DNA of 64,000 nucleotides from CATOSD01 sp965226695 (GCA_965226695.1 OZ245405.1:1178001-1242000); one strand, 5' to 3'. Shown: positions 35,495 through 44,750, numbered from the stretch's first letter. A program made the numbers and translations. The notes: generated by a model not told the origin, from the letters alone.

Positions 35495-36277
35495 ATGTCA
35501 ATTGTGAAGACTGACAACGCGGAGATCTATTACGAGTCCCACGGCGAGGGGCCGGCGATAGTCCTGGCGCACTGCGCGGCCGGAAACACCCTGGTCTGGT
35601 GGCAACAGGTGGCCCACTTCGCTCCCGCTCACAGGGTGATCGCGTTCGATCATCGGGGCTGGGGAAGGTCCCGTTGCAGACCCGGATACAGGAGGGCGAC
35701 CTACTTTGCGGAAGATATGCGCGCCGTCATGGACGAGGGCGGCGTCGAACGGGCGGCTGTGGTATGCCAGTCGATGGGCGGCTGGACCGGAATGCAATTC
35801 GCCCTGGCATACCCCGAGCGAGTGTCATGCCTTGTCCTGTCCTGCTCGCCCGCCGGAGTGCAGACTCCGGCCGCGATAAGGGCTATGGAACCTCCGCCGC
35901 CCGGCCAGGCCGGAAGCACGCAATCGCAGATTCCGTGGAACGAGCCTCACATGGGGCTGGCCGCCGACGCCTTCGACCGGATCCCTGACAGGGCGTTCCT
36001 CTTTCGCCAAATCTCCTCACTGAATCCGCCTTTCGGCGACGTGGGCCTTGGTCAACTTAGAGTCACTCAAGAGGACATGGAGGGATTTGCGACTCCCACG
36101 CTGGTGATTGCGGGCAAGCAAGATCGGATATTCGGCCTGGACGTTATGACCGAAGTGTCACAGGCGATACCGCAGGCCCAGTTTCACATCATCTCCGATG
36201 CCGGGCATTCGCCTCACTTCGAGACGCCTGGGGAGTTCAACAGTGTCGTCGGCGACTTCGTCGCGAGACACGGCTGA
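35495..36277 (+). CDS. Alpha/beta hydrolase
   Basis: Protein of 260 residues. ESHGEGPAIVLAHCAAGNTLVWWQQV has the oxyanion-hole region (HCAAG in place of HG.PG), AFDHRGWGRS the first strand-turn, VVCQSMGGWTGMQFALAYPERV the nucleophile elbow with Ser in QSMGG, TLVIAGKQDRIFG the acid, and SDAGHSPHFETPGEF the catalytic His. This is a generic soluble hydrolase (esterase, C-C hydrolase or haloperoxidase-like). The ATG at 35495 is taken, with GTGGGAG upstream. Substrate is unknown. Confidence 0.92.
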   Translation: MSIVKTDNAEIYYESHGEGPAIVLAHCAAGNTLVWWQQVAHFAPAHRVIAFDHRGWGRSRCRPGYRRATYFAEDMRAVMDEGGVERAAVVCQSMGGWTGMQFALAYPERVSCLVLSCSPAGVQTPAAIRAMEPPPPGQAGSTQSQIPWNEPHMGLAADAFDRIPDRAFLFRQISSLNPPFGDVGLGQLRVTQEDMEGFATPTLVIAGKQDRIFGLDVMTEVSQAIPQAQFHIISDAGHSPHFETPGEFNSVVGDFVARHG

Positions 36278-36399
36278 GATGGGTTGATCCCATCCGTCGT
36301 GTATCCTTTTGCCGCTCTCATCGGCCTAGCCTAGTCGGAGAGGAGCGCCAGCATAGAAAGGAATAGGATGGCGCAACCAGTTAGATTGGGTAAGGACTA

Positions 36400-37119
36400 T
36401 CAGCGTTCCCGCCGTTGGGTCTCCATCTGGGCGCGAAGCCGCTCTATCTCGGCGGCCTGCTCACGCAACGCCTCGCGCTGGTCGCTTATAACTCTGCTCT
36501 TGTCCCTGGAGCGGAGCAGCCACGTCCCGTCGGCGGGGTCGAACAGCCGTAGTTCGTTGTCGTCTCGGACGCAGAGGTCAAGGCCGAGTGTCGGGCTGTG
36601 CCCTCGGAGGGCGCCGGATTCGTCCGTGTACACATCCAGGGGGTGGTACGTCCCGTCGACCAGTTCCTCGCCTATCAGGCCGGGGGAGAACAGGTCGCCC
36701 ATGGCGTCGAATCGCCAGTACTCGGCGACCCCGATCCGCGCGTAGATGTCCCGCTTCTCTCCGGCGTCTCTCCGCCAGGTGGACGGCGAGCCGACCTCCA
36801 GCACGAAGGTCGGGGGCAGGCCCTCCTCCCAGACGGGCCAGGACATGCGCGGGTGGTTGCCGTTCGCTCCGAACACCACGTAAACGTCGGGAGCTACGCG
36901 GCTACCCACGTCTCCTTCTCGGTAGTAGATGAGCATATCCCCAGCGACGTACACGTCGCTCCTGTCACCGAGGCGAGTCCTCAGAGCGTCAACCGTGTCG
37001 GTCAGGGCGATGTACTGGAGATCGTTCTCAGCCATGCGCTCTCCATCCGAGGAAGGATATTCTATCTCCTGGCGACGTATCTCTTCGGGAGTCCGAAAAA
37101 GTGCCGGGTTGATAGCCAT
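36400..37119 (-). CDS. Uma2 family endonuclease-fold protein (DUF820)
   Basis: Protein of 239 residues. DVYVAGDMLIYYREGDVGSRVAPDVYVVFGA is the PD-(D/E)xK-like Uma2 core, with the acidic residue in APDV. PPTFVLEVGSPSTWRRDAGEKRDIYARIGVAEYWRFD supplies the ExG/ExK-type motif (LEVGSPST...KRDIYARIGVAEYW). The C-terminal 40 residues form a coiled coil (SRDKSRVISDQREALREQAAEIERLRAQMETQ). Uma2 genes are common in mobile and multi-copy contexts, and their function is unsettled. Nearby debris supports an accessory region. Confidence 0.9.
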   Translation of the reverse strand: MAINPALFRTPEEIRRQEIEYPSSDGERMAENDLQYIALTDTVDALRTRLGDRSDVYVAGDMLIYYREGDVGSRVAPDVYVVFGANGNHPRMSWPVWEEGLPPTFVLEVGSPSTWRRDAGEKRDIYARIGVAEYWRFDAMGDLFSPGLIGEELVDGTYHPLDVYTDESGALRGHSPTLGLDLCVRDDNELRLFDPADGTWLLRSRDKSRVISDQREALREQAAEIERLRAQMETQRRER

Positions 37120-37407
37120 GTCTGACGCTCCTGTCCCAGGCCCTGGCAGGCTGCGGAAAACTATCCTGTGGGACGCGATGTTACCACAGAGCGATGAAGG
37201 CGTCCTGCTCATGCGTGAGCATCACGCCCACCCCATGCAACCACAAGGGTTGCCTGGGCAATCGCGTACCAAATTGGAACTGCCCGTGCATAGGTAGAAT
37301 TGACGGCATCCGTGACAGTCTGACTAAGAAAATGGGGCCGGAAGCGCCAGAAATAGCGCTCGAACGCACTGATTCAGCGGCATCGCAGGCGACTTCACCG
37401 GGAGGTA

Positions 37408-37470
37408 CGGCTGAGGTGGGTTCAAACCATGTGTGGCGTACTTTTTTGCCGCTCTCGGCGGTCTGTTAGG
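37408..37470 (+). repeat. Diverged duplicate of the sequence after the alpha/beta hydrolase gene
   Basis: GGCTGAGGTGGGTTCAAACCATG and TTTTTTGCCGCTCTCGGCGG (in 37408-37470) parallel GGCTGAGATGGGTTGATCCC and CCTTTTGCCGCTCTCATCGG (36271-36332) in order and spacing. Together with the HAD fragment next to it, this shows that a block of the 34.5-36.3 kb region was duplicated and decayed here. Confidence 0.55.
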
Positions 37471-37598
37471 CTAACTCCCTGATGGTGCTGCGTATCAAGG
37501 ATTCAGTGGGTGGGGATTCTTGAGTCCCAATCTTCACACCAGTTACGTCGTCTGTGGCCGTCGCCGACGAGCTGCTCTAAGTCGGTTTGTGTGTCCGG

Positions 37599-37700
37599 TC
37601 AAAGGCTTCCGTCCATAGACTGCAGCGTGTAGTCCACGTCAAAGAGGATACTGAGCGCAACCCTCCTCCGTGGGGCCAGGTGGGAAAAGGCGTGCCACTG
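37599..37700 (-). pseudogene. Duplicated 5' fragment of the HAD-like gene
   Basis: On the minus strand GGAGGAGGGTTGCG precedes a frame reading LSILFDVDYTLQSMDGSL, then TGA (37599-37601). The intact gene at 34499-34930 reads LNIFFDVDYTLQSMDGSLRPG behind a similar ribosome site. Similarity continues weakly upstream (to about 37750, matching 34960-35030). Only the first 18 codons of the gene survive. It is a remnant of a duplication. Confidence 0.75.
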
Positions 37701-37816
37701 GTGTCAGCAGACGCGCGGTGCGGCTAAGATGGTGGGGAGATAGCCGGGAACCGGTACGGGCGTGGGAGTCGAAAACACTCTGGAAACCTGGGGCTGGGCC
37801 CAACTCAGGGGATTGT

Positions 37817-39652
37817 TTAGTGACTCATTCCGCGGACCTCTCGGAGAAGGTCTTTTGGGTCCCAGATGCATTCGGCCAAAAGCCCGTAAAGCTTGCTGCG
37901 AAGCTCAATGTCAGTCCTTCTAAACTTCTCGTGGAGGCGGAAGGGTAGTCCACTCTCGCGCTTAAATTTGAGGAAGCCGGGATTGTGCTCGTAGGCCAGC
38001 GGATGCAATGAACGTGCTAGTAAATTCTGGGATTGATAGTGTGGTAGCTTCTTCTCATACGGAAGGTCACCATAACTTGCGTTGAACGTCTTGGGCAGCA
38101 GGAGTAGCCCGCCGATCCGGTTCCGCTGTTCCTCAAAGTCAGAGACGTGGGCGAATTCGTCCTCATGCTGCTCTGGGCGATCAGCCCAGACGTGCTCTAT
38201 CTCGTATCGGTTCTTACCGGTTGCGATGTACTCAAGATAGCGCGACTCTTGTCCAGATTGCGTCTCCACATAGTCGGTCATCCTTGCCAGAACCCGGTGC
38301 AGAGCATATCGGTTCTGCTGGTGTACTCGGAGACGATCATTGCTGTGAAAAGTCTCACTTTCATTAGCCAATGTTTCGTGCAATTTCTCGGCCAAAGAAT
38401 CGGTAGCTAGTCCTCGAATGTTGCGCATGACGAGGAACATGGCGTACTGCATTGTCGAGTATGCGATCGACCGGAAGTTCCAGATCCGCCGTGTGATGAG
38501 TATGTCCACGAACTGGGACACCAGCCGCATCTTACACACAATCGTTGTTTCCGTGTCTTCACACCGAAGGGGGGCCAAGAGGAGCATGTCCTGCAGTGTG
38601 AATCCATGGCCACTGTTGTAGAAAACATGTTCGAGGCCTGCCACGGGTTTGGCCTCAGCTTCCCGAAGCCGTAGGTACTGGCTACTGTAGAAGTCGAAGT
38701 CGCGAGCCACGAATCGGAAGAAATCATCCCGCTGGTTTAGGTTGAGTCTTTGCCTTGTGTCTCTAACCCAGCGGTGGAACTCTGTACCGATACGCTCAAA
38801 GTCCTCGGGTATCGCCCCTTTGCGTCGCTCGCGGATTCGCGTGGCGTGCTGACTTCTCAGCCACGTTTTGAAAAAGTCGGCCCCATGGTCATCGGTCTTC
38901 TCCGTCAATTGTTGAATTCTTCCTCGCCACATATCGTTCGCATCGATGCGCCGATTCTGATCCATGTTGGCGAGCAAGTAACCCTTGAGCATGTCGGTGG
39001 GACTGAGTGATAGTCCGCGGTCGTTCATGGTCTCGAAGATCGTGTACGCATCCTCGTCCGAATATGCGGATATCTCGACGAGGTGGACATTGTCGATGAG
39101 CCAGTCGACGAAATAGGGAAGGGCCTGGTCTCGGAGTTCTACTGGGAAATCGGATTCCATGTCCCGGTACCGTTCGTGGAGGTTTTGCACCGACTCGCTC
39201 TTATCGGTTGTATCGAAGTACTCTCCCTCGAAAAGGGCTTCCATACACAGTGAGCGTTCTTCCACGGCTAGGTTGAAAGTTCTTTCTCCGTACTTTTCGG
39301 AAAACACAAGGTCGTCAACACTCACAGCATCTTCGCGACCCCGCTGCAGGTTCCTGACCAGGATTAGCAGCAGAGTGAGACTCGTCAGACGCTGTTGGCC
39401 GTCCACGATAAAACTGTCACTGTCTTTCTGACTGATGATAATTGAACCAAGGAAATAATGGGTGAACCGTGCAACCTCGCTCCGCGAGATGCCAGGCTCG
39501 TAATCGTCGAAAAAAACTTCGCAAAGGTCGTTGAGAAGATCCCGAACTTGTTTGGCCTCCCAACGATATTCGCGCTGATAGTAGTCGATTGAGTACTTCA
39601 CGCCTTGGAGCAACTGGCGAACGCTCTTTGCCTTACCATCAACCGGTCTCAT
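37817..39652 (-). CDS. DUF262/DUF1524 protein (GmrSD/BrxU-like restriction nuclease family)
   Basis: Protein of 611 residues. The N-terminal DUF262 half contains YYQREYRWEAKQVRDLLNDL and FIVDGQQRLTSLTLLLILV, the DGQQR motif used for nucleotide hydrolysis in GmrS/DndB-like proteins. TIFETMNDRGLSLSPTDMLKGYLL is the second DUF262 signature. The C-terminal DUF1524 half has YEIEHVWA (about 483-490), then NRIGGLLLLPKTFNASYGD, the His-Asn-type HNH nuclease arrangement. Fused S and D halves are characteristic of type IV enzymes that attack modified phage DNA. Low G+C and isolation among gene debris suggest acquisition. A GGGAGAG ribosome site precedes the ATG. Confidence 0.9.
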   Translation of the reverse strand: MRPVDGKAKSVRQLLQGVKYSIDYYQREYRWEAKQVRDLLNDLCEVFFDDYEPGISRSEVARFTHYFLGSIIISQKDSDSFIVDGQQRLTSLTLLLILVRNLQRGREDAVSVDDLVFSEKYGERTFNLAVEERSLCMEALFEGEYFDTTDKSESVQNLHERYRDMESDFPVELRDQALPYFVDWLIDNVHLVEISAYSDEDAYTIFETMNDRGLSLSPTDMLKGYLLANMDQNRRIDANDMWRGRIQQLTEKTDDHGADFFKTWLRSQHATRIRERRKGAIPEDFERIGTEFHRWVRDTRQRLNLNQRDDFFRFVARDFDFYSSQYLRLREAEAKPVAGLEHVFYNSGHGFTLQDMLLLAPLRCEDTETTIVCKMRLVSQFVDILITRRIWNFRSIAYSTMQYAMFLVMRNIRGLATDSLAEKLHETLANESETFHSNDRLRVHQQNRYALHRVLARMTDYVETQSGQESRYLEYIATGKNRYEIEHVWADRPEQHEDEFAHVSDFEEQRNRIGGLLLLPKTFNASYGDLPYEKKLPHYQSQNLLARSLHPLAYEHNPGFLKFKRESGLPFRLHEKFRRTDIELRSKLYGLLAECIWDPKDLLREVRGMSH

Positions 39653-39814
39653 TTGCTCTCCCTATCATCCGGATTGACTGTCCAGTTTAGCTGGAGGATG
39701 CCCCGCAATGGAGACATACTGTGCATGGTCTTCAGATCGACAATGACTTATCTGCTGGAACCCCTAGCCCCGAATCACCAACGTCTCTCATGCATCATTG
39801 GCGTATTCGCCAAC

Positions 39815-40024
39815 TCAATTGCCATCTGAATGCTCGAGCACGATGCGCAACAGCCCCTCATGAGAGGCCGAAGGCAAGCCATTGAGGCTGCGCTCCAATT
39901 CTAGCAATGAAATGCCCCTACCCGCAATTGCTAACAGCACTGTTAGGCCTATGCCAGTTTCGGCAGCCGGCCTAAACGCGGAAGTGACGCCAAGTGCTAG
40001 GGGTCCCGACGCCCCCATACCCAC
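39815..40024 (-). CDS. Short hypothetical ORF
   Basis: A frame of 69 codons, with the later part (RPAAETGIGLTVLLAIAGRG, ISLLELERSLNGLPSASHEG) showing protein-like composition and predicted helices, but the first 15 codons are weak. I recognise no family. It lies in a 510-base gap upstream of the DUF262 gene, beside a palindromic repeat, and may be a decayed gene end. The rest of the gap (39653-39814) shows nothing. Confidence 0.25.
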   Translation of the reverse strand: MGMGASGPLALGVTSAFRPAAETGIGLTVLLAIAGRGISLLELERSLNGLPSASHEGLLRIVLEHSDGN

Positions 40025-40042
40025 CGAAGGTTACCCTTCAAA

Positions 40043-40068
40043 CGGGCGGGTTTGAAACCCGCCCCTAC
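40043..40068. repeat. Palindromic GGGC-GGGTTT-GAAACCC-GCCCC repeat
   Basis: CGGGCGGGTTT (40043-40053) and AAACCCGCCCC (40055-40065) pair around a G, then CTACC follows. It is a truncated relative of the perfect palindrome at 15037-15067. Confidence 0.7.
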
Positions 40069-40163
40069 CGGTTGCGCCGCTTCTGTGGTGAAACGCCGAC
40101 GAACACCACCGCGCCCGCGCACTTGTGCTATGCTAGCGCCATTCTCAGATAGGGGGCCTTGCC

Positions 40164-41594
40164 ATGACCAGAGAGCGGGATATCGCCTTCACTCCGGCGT
40201 ATGAACTGAACCGGATGGTACGCGCCAAAGAGGTCTCGCCGGTGGAGCTGACCGAGATCAGCCTTCGCCGAATCGAGCAGTTCAACCCGACGCTGAACGC
40301 CTTTCTCACGGTGACCGCCGACGAGGCCCTGGCCGCCGCGCGTGAGGCCGAGGCCGCCATAGCCCGCGGCGACGACGTCGGCCCGCTGCACGGCATTCCG
40401 ACATCTATCAAGGACCTCGAACCCACCGAGGGAGTCCGCACCACTCGCGGCTCGCTCTTCTACAAAGACCACGTACCGGACTACGACCAGCTTGGCGTGC
40501 GCCGCATGAAAGAGGCGGGCATGATCATACTGGGCAAGACGAACACGCCGGAGTTCGGCATGTCCGGCACCACCGAGAACAAGCTAGGCGACGACTGCCG
40601 CAACCCGTGGAACGCCGAGCGCGTGAGCGGCGGCTCCAGCGGCGGCGCCGGCAGCTCGATCGCGTCGGGCATGAACGCTGTCGCGCAGGGCAGCGACGGC
40701 GGCGGCTCGATACGCATCCCCAGCGCGTTCTGCGGCATCTACGGAATCAAGGCCACGCAGGGCAGGGTGCCGAGGCTCAACGTGGGCCTCGGAAGCTGGC
40801 ACCCCGTCAACTTCTCGTGCATGGGACCGATGTCACGCACCGTCCGAGACTCCGCCCTGCTGCTGCAGGTGCTGTCCGGTCCGCACTCCGAGGCAGAGCA
40901 CGGCACGATACAGGACGAGCCGGCCGACTACGCCGCCGCTCTCGACCGCGGCGTGAGAGGGCTGCGCATCGGCTGGAGCGCCGACTTCGGCGGCTCCGCC
41001 GCGGTGGACCCCGAGGCGCGGGCCTCCGCCGAGCGCGCGGCGCAGGTGTTCCAGGAGCTGGGCGCCGAGGTCGAGGACGCGCCCTTCGATATTGATCTGG
41101 AGGCGATGAGCGCCTGGGCCGACAACCTGGGCGCAATGAGCTACGTGCAGTACGGTGAGCTGTACGAGCGCGACCCGGACATGCTCATGCCCAACGTGCG
41201 CGAGTCCATCGCTCGGAGCAAGACCATCAGCGCGCAGGACTACGGCCATGCGCTGTGCGAACTGGAGAAGATGCGCGCCTACGTGGCCGACTACTTCTCG
41301 CGCTACGACTTGCTGCTCACGCCCACGCTGGCCGTCCCGGCCTTCAAGTGCGGCGAGGCGCCCAAGGTTATAGACGGTCGCGAGGCGAGCGGCTTCGGCT
41401 ATTCGCCCTTTACCGCGCTGTTCAACCGTACCGGCAACCCCGCTGCGAGCGCGCCCTGCGGCTACTCCTCCGACGGCCTGCCGCTCGGCCTGCACATCAT
41501 CGGGCGCAGGAAGGACGAGGAGACGGTTCTGGCGGCGTCCGCGGCCTTCGAGGCGGCGCGCCCCTGGGCCGACAAGCTCCCGGAGGTCAGCTAG
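40164..41594 (+). CDS. Amidase (amidase signature family)
   Basis: Protein of 476 residues, closely related to the amidase at 10746. Lys at about 83 (GIPTSIKDLE), cis-Ser at about 158 (SGGSSGGAGSSIASG) and nucleophile Ser at about 182 (GSDGGGSIRIPSAFCGI) are present. It ends NRTGNPAASAPCGYSSDGLPLGLHIIGRR. The next gene starts inside its stop codon, so the amidase and a D-aminoacylase are translated together. This suggests that the amidase releases, or uses, an N-acyl amino acid amide, although that is inference. Confidence 0.94.
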   Translation: MTRERDIAFTPAYELNRMVRAKEVSPVELTEISLRRIEQFNPTLNAFLTVTADEALAAAREAEAAIARGDDVGPLHGIPTSIKDLEPTEGVRTTRGSLFYKDHVPDYDQLGVRRMKEAGMIILGKTNTPEFGMSGTTENKLGDDCRNPWNAERVSGGSSGGAGSSIASGMNAVAQGSDGGGSIRIPSAFCGIYGIKATQGRVPRLNVGLGSWHPVNFSCMGPMSRTVRDSALLLQVLSGPHSEAEHGTIQDEPADYAAALDRGVRGLRIGWSADFGGSAAVDPEARASAERAAQVFQELGAEVEDAPFDIDLEAMSAWADNLGAMSYVQYGELYERDPDMLMPNVRESIARSKTISAQDYGHALCELEKMRAYVADYFSRYDLLLTPTLAVPAFKCGEAPKVIDGREASGFGYSPFTALFNRTGNPAASAPCGYSSDGLPLGLHIIGRRKDEETVLAASAAFEAARPWADKLPEVS

Positions 41595-43186
41595 TGTTCG
41601 ACCTCGTGCTCAGGAACGGCTCGGTCATAGACGGCACGGGCAGCCCCGCTTACACGGCGGACGTCGCGGTCAGGGACGGTGAGATAGCCGCCATCGGCCG
41701 CATAGATGGCGAATCCGCCAACACCATCGACGCGGCGGGACTGGCGATAACGCCCGGATTCATCGACCTGCACACCCACAGCGACCTCTCGTTTCTGCTG
41801 GACCCCACCGCGCAGAGCAAGGTTCGCCAGGGCGTGACGCTGGAGCTTACCGGCAACTGCGGCATGAGCTTCTGCGCTCCGCTCATCGGCGAGGCTGAGG
41901 AGCAGTTCCGCGGCCGGATGTCCGCCTACACGGACTCGTTCGATCCGGATTGGACGGACTTTGGCGGCTACATGGACGCCGTCGAGCGGGCCGGTTCGAC
42001 GCTCAACCTCGCCTTCCAGGTGGGGCACGGCACCATACGCACCTGCATCGTGGGCCAGGAAGACCGCGCGCCAACGGGGGACGAGCTCGACCGGATGCGC
42101 GCGCTGGTGGGCGAGTGCCTGGACGCTGGCGCTATGGGTCTTTCGACGGGCCTGTTCTACGCGCCCGGTAACTACGCCAACCTGGAAGAGGTCATCGCGC
42201 TCGCGCAGGAGGCCGCCGACAGGGGCCGCGTCTACTCCACGCACATGCGGGACGAGGGCGCGGGCACCGTCGGCCTGTTCGTCGCCATCAACGAGGCTGT
42301 CGAGGTGGGCCGGCGCACCGGCGTGCGCGTGCAGATTTCCCACGTCAAGTGCATAGGCGGCCTGATGTGGGGCCGAGCGGCAGACGCGCTGTCGATCTTC
42401 GAGCTGGCGAGGCAAGAGGGCATCGACGTCGCGGGCGACCAGTACCCCTACACGGCGTCCAGCACGTCGCTGACCGGCGCCATGTTCCCGCGCTGGGCAC
42501 TGTCCGGCGGGCGCGACGCCACGCTGCGCCGCATGGCCGACCAGGCGCAACGAGACCGCATTCTCGCCGACGTAGCCACACGCTTCGACGTGGGCCGCGG
42601 CCCCGACGCTACGGTCATCGCGAGGTACGTGCCAGAAGAGCGCTACGAGGGCATGACGGTGGGCGACATCGCCGCCGACATGGAGGTGTCGCCCGAAGAG
42701 GCGGTGCTCGGCCTGTACTACGAGAGCGAGGCGTCCGTCATAAGCCACGGTATGCAAGAGGACGACGTCGAGACGATAGCCAGGCACCCGCTCATCTCGG
42801 TTGCGTCCGACGGCACGTCGCTGTCCTCGGAGGGCGTGCTGTCTCAGGGCCTGCCGCATCCGCGCAGCTACGGCACCAATCCCCGCTTCCTGGCGCACTA
42901 CCAGCGTGAGCGCGGGCTCGTGTCGCTGCCCGAGGCGATTCGCAAGATGACCACGCTTCCCGCGCAGCGGCTGGGGCTTACGCGCCGCGGCCGCATCGCG
43001 CCCGGATTCGCCGCCGACCTGGTGGTGTTGGACCCGGACACGGTCGCCGATACGGCCACCTTCGATGCGCCGCACAGCTACCCGACCGGCGTGCCCCACG
43101 TCGCGGTCAACGGCGTGCTGGTCGTCGAAAACGGAGAGTTCACCGGCCGGACGCCGGGCCGCGTGATACGCGACTTTTCGGACTAA
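41594..43186 (+). CDS. N-acyl-D-amino-acid deacylase (D-aminoacylase) family amidohydrolase
   Basis: Protein of 530 residues. FDLVLRNGSVIDGTGSPAYTADVAVRDGEIAAIG is the amidohydrolase beta-sandwich start. GFIDLHTHSDLSFLLDP is the HxH metal motif. LELTGNCGMSFCAP includes the D-aminoacylase metal Cys (NCG.S). YSTHMRDEG and VQISHVKCIG provide further metal histidines, and VASDGTSLSSEG the catalytic Asp. The start is a GTG sharing one base with the amidase stop, behind GGAGG. The family removes acyl groups from D-amino acids, or D-residues from peptides. Confidence 0.94.
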   Translation: MFDLVLRNGSVIDGTGSPAYTADVAVRDGEIAAIGRIDGESANTIDAAGLAITPGFIDLHTHSDLSFLLDPTAQSKVRQGVTLELTGNCGMSFCAPLIGEAEEQFRGRMSAYTDSFDPDWTDFGGYMDAVERAGSTLNLAFQVGHGTIRTCIVGQEDRAPTGDELDRMRALVGECLDAGAMGLSTGLFYAPGNYANLEEVIALAQEAADRGRVYSTHMRDEGAGTVGLFVAINEAVEVGRRTGVRVQISHVKCIGGLMWGRAADALSIFELARQEGIDVAGDQYPYTASSTSLTGAMFPRWALSGGRDATLRRMADQAQRDRILADVATRFDVGRGPDATVIARYVPEERYEGMTVGDIAADMEVSPEEAVLGLYYESEASVISHGMQEDDVETIARHPLISVASDGTSLSSEGVLSQGLPHPRSYGTNPRFLAHYQRERGLVSLPEAIRKMTTLPAQRLGLTRRGRIAPGFAADLVVLDPDTVADTATFDAPHSYPTGVPHVAVNGVLVVENGEFTGRTPGRVIRDFSD

Positions 43187-43240
43187 CCTGAGGTGTGCAA
43201 CGTGGTCCCTTCTCCCCTTGCGGGAGCGGGAGCTTCAAGA

Positions 43241-43371
43241 GTCCCTTCCCCCTTGATGGGGGAAGGCTAGGATGGGGGTGACTACGAGGGCGAGCGTCCT
43301 AACGATTTCACCCTCACCCCCGTATCGTGTACGTGGCAGGCTCTGACCCTCTCCCTCGAGGGAGAGGGGAT
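43241..43371. repeat. Reversed and forward copies of the main dispersed repeat
   Basis: TCCCTTCCCCCTTGATGGGG to GGAAGGCTAGGATGGGGGTGA (43241-43281) is a reversed copy. CACCCTCACCCCCGTATCG, then TACGTGGCAGGCTCTGACC and CTCTCCCTCGAGGGAGAG (43309-43371) is a forward copy of the related long form. The second ends right before the dipeptidase gene. Confidence 0.8.
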
Positions 43372-43424
43372 ACATGGAACACCGTTCAGCAAACGTAGAA
43401 TCCAATCGAAACGGGAGTGAGGAA

Positions 43425-44624
43425 TTGGCAGAACGCAAGAACGTGAGAAACGCCGTCTTGAGCGCCGATGAGGCGCAGCAGCTTCATAGCGAGGCGCTGG
43501 TCATCGACAGCCAGCAGCCGCCCGTGACCAACGGCTTCCTGTTTACGGACAACATGAGGGAGGCGCTGAACGAGTATCACGCCATGGGCATGACGCGCAA
43601 CGAGGCGACGCCGCTGCTGCAGGCGATGGCCACACACGAGATCAAGACCAGCGCGGCGGCCCGCGAGCAGTACCTGGGCCTGTGGGCCGCGTCCGGCGTG
43701 AGCGTCGCGGGCGGCACCTACGCCGGGCCCGGGCCGTTCGACACGGCGTTCGAGAAGTCCGTCACTGGCATAGCGCAGGCGCGGGCTATCATCGACGCGA
43801 TGGACGACCGTATGCTGATGGTCCGCAAGGCTGAGGACATCGAGCGCGCCCATCGCGAGGGCAAGTACGGGGTGGTCATCGACTTCCAGGAGACGACCCC
43901 ATTCAGCGACAGGCTGGAGCGCATAGACCTGTTCCATAACTTGGGCCTGCGCATGTGCCAGCTCACCTACAACCTGGGTACGCTCGTCGGCGACGGCTGC
44001 ACCGAGCTCCACAAGAGCGGCCTCACCTACTTCGGCCAGGCGGTGGTGCAGCGTCTCAACGAGCTGAACATCATCGTGGACGTGAGCCATTGCAGCGAGC
44101 AGGTGGGCTGGGACGCGATGGAGATTTCCACCGCGCCGGTCATCGTCTCCCACTCGTGCAGCGCCGCCGTGGCCTACCACGACAGGGGCAAGAGCGACGA
44201 ACTGGCCAGGGCGATCGCCAGCCAGGGCGGTTTCTTCGGGGTGGTCATCATCCCCGGCTTCATCCAGACGAGCACGGAGGCGACGCTCGACGACTTCGTG
44301 GACCACGTGATTCACTTGGTGGAGGTGATGGGCATAGACCACGTGGGCGTCGGCACCGACAAGGCCGGCCCCGGCCCGGGCACGGACTCGCTAATCGAGT
44401 GGCCGAACGGCATGCCTACGGAGCGTCCGGGCGTCTTCAACTACAGCGGCTTCCGCCAGGTGGAGCACCGGCTCACCGACGACTACCACATCGTGGGCTA
44501 CGATGACTTCAGCGACTGGCCCAATCTGACCGTCAAGCTCGCCGAGCGCGGCTTCAACGAGGATGAGCTGCGCAAGCTGCTTGGGCAGAACTACCTGCGG
44601 GTGTTCCGCGAGGTGGTCGGCTAG
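43425..44624 (+). CDS. M19 (renal dipeptidase) family protein, copy 1, with altered metal site
   Basis: Protein of 399 residues. DVSHCSEQVGWDAMEIS and PVIVSHSCSAAVAYHDRGKSDELARAIASQGGFFGVVIIPGF are M19, as is VMGIDHVGVGTDKAG and GFNEDELRKLLGQNYLRVF. The N-terminal HxD metal motif, which follows 'VIDxH', reads VIDSQQPP (about 26-33), so His and Asp are Gln and Pro. The bridging Glu of EGGH aligns with the Gln of IDFQETTP. The downstream His pair is kept. The start is a TTG behind GGAGTGAGG; the same TTG start gives exactly the same length in copy 2. It is followed by the tandem paralogue. Confidence 0.9.
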   Translation: MAERKNVRNAVLSADEAQQLHSEALVIDSQQPPVTNGFLFTDNMREALNEYHAMGMTRNEATPLLQAMATHEIKTSAAAREQYLGLWAASGVSVAGGTYAGPGPFDTAFEKSVTGIAQARAIIDAMDDRMLMVRKAEDIERAHREGKYGVVIDFQETTPFSDRLERIDLFHNLGLRMCQLTYNLGTLVGDGCTELHKSGLTYFGQAVVQRLNELNIIVDVSHCSEQVGWDAMEISTAPVIVSHSCSAAVAYHDRGKSDELARAIASQGGFFGVVIIPGFIQTSTEATLDDFVDHVIHLVEVMGIDHVGVGTDKAGPGPGTDSLIEWPNGMPTERPGVFNYSGFRQVEHRLTDDYHIVGYDDFSDWPNLTVKLAERGFNEDELRKLLGQNYLRVFREVVG

Positions 44625-44637
44625 GTTCGCGGTGCGT

Positions 44638-44750
44638 CACCCCCATCCCCGTATCGAGTACGGGGCAAGCTCTAACCTTCCCCCATCAAGGGGGAAGGGA
44701 CAAAGTCGAAGAGGCGCCCGGAACCCTTCCCCTCGATGGGAGAAGGGACT
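44638..44750. repeat. Main dispersed repeat, long form, plus a second half-copy
   Basis: CACCCCCATCCCCGTATCGA, GTACGGGGCAAGCTCTAACC and CTTCCCCCATCAAGGGGGAAG form two adjacent hairpins (CCCCGTA/TACGGGG and CTTCCCCC/GGGGGAAG). CCCTTCCCCTCGATGGGAGAAGGG follows at 44725-44748. It fills the space between the two tandem dipeptidase genes. Confidence 0.85.

Noticed and set aside
37194..37469. Open frames on both strands between Uma2 and the HAD fragment
   Set aside because: No family match, no ribosome site and partial overlap with the duplicated debris.
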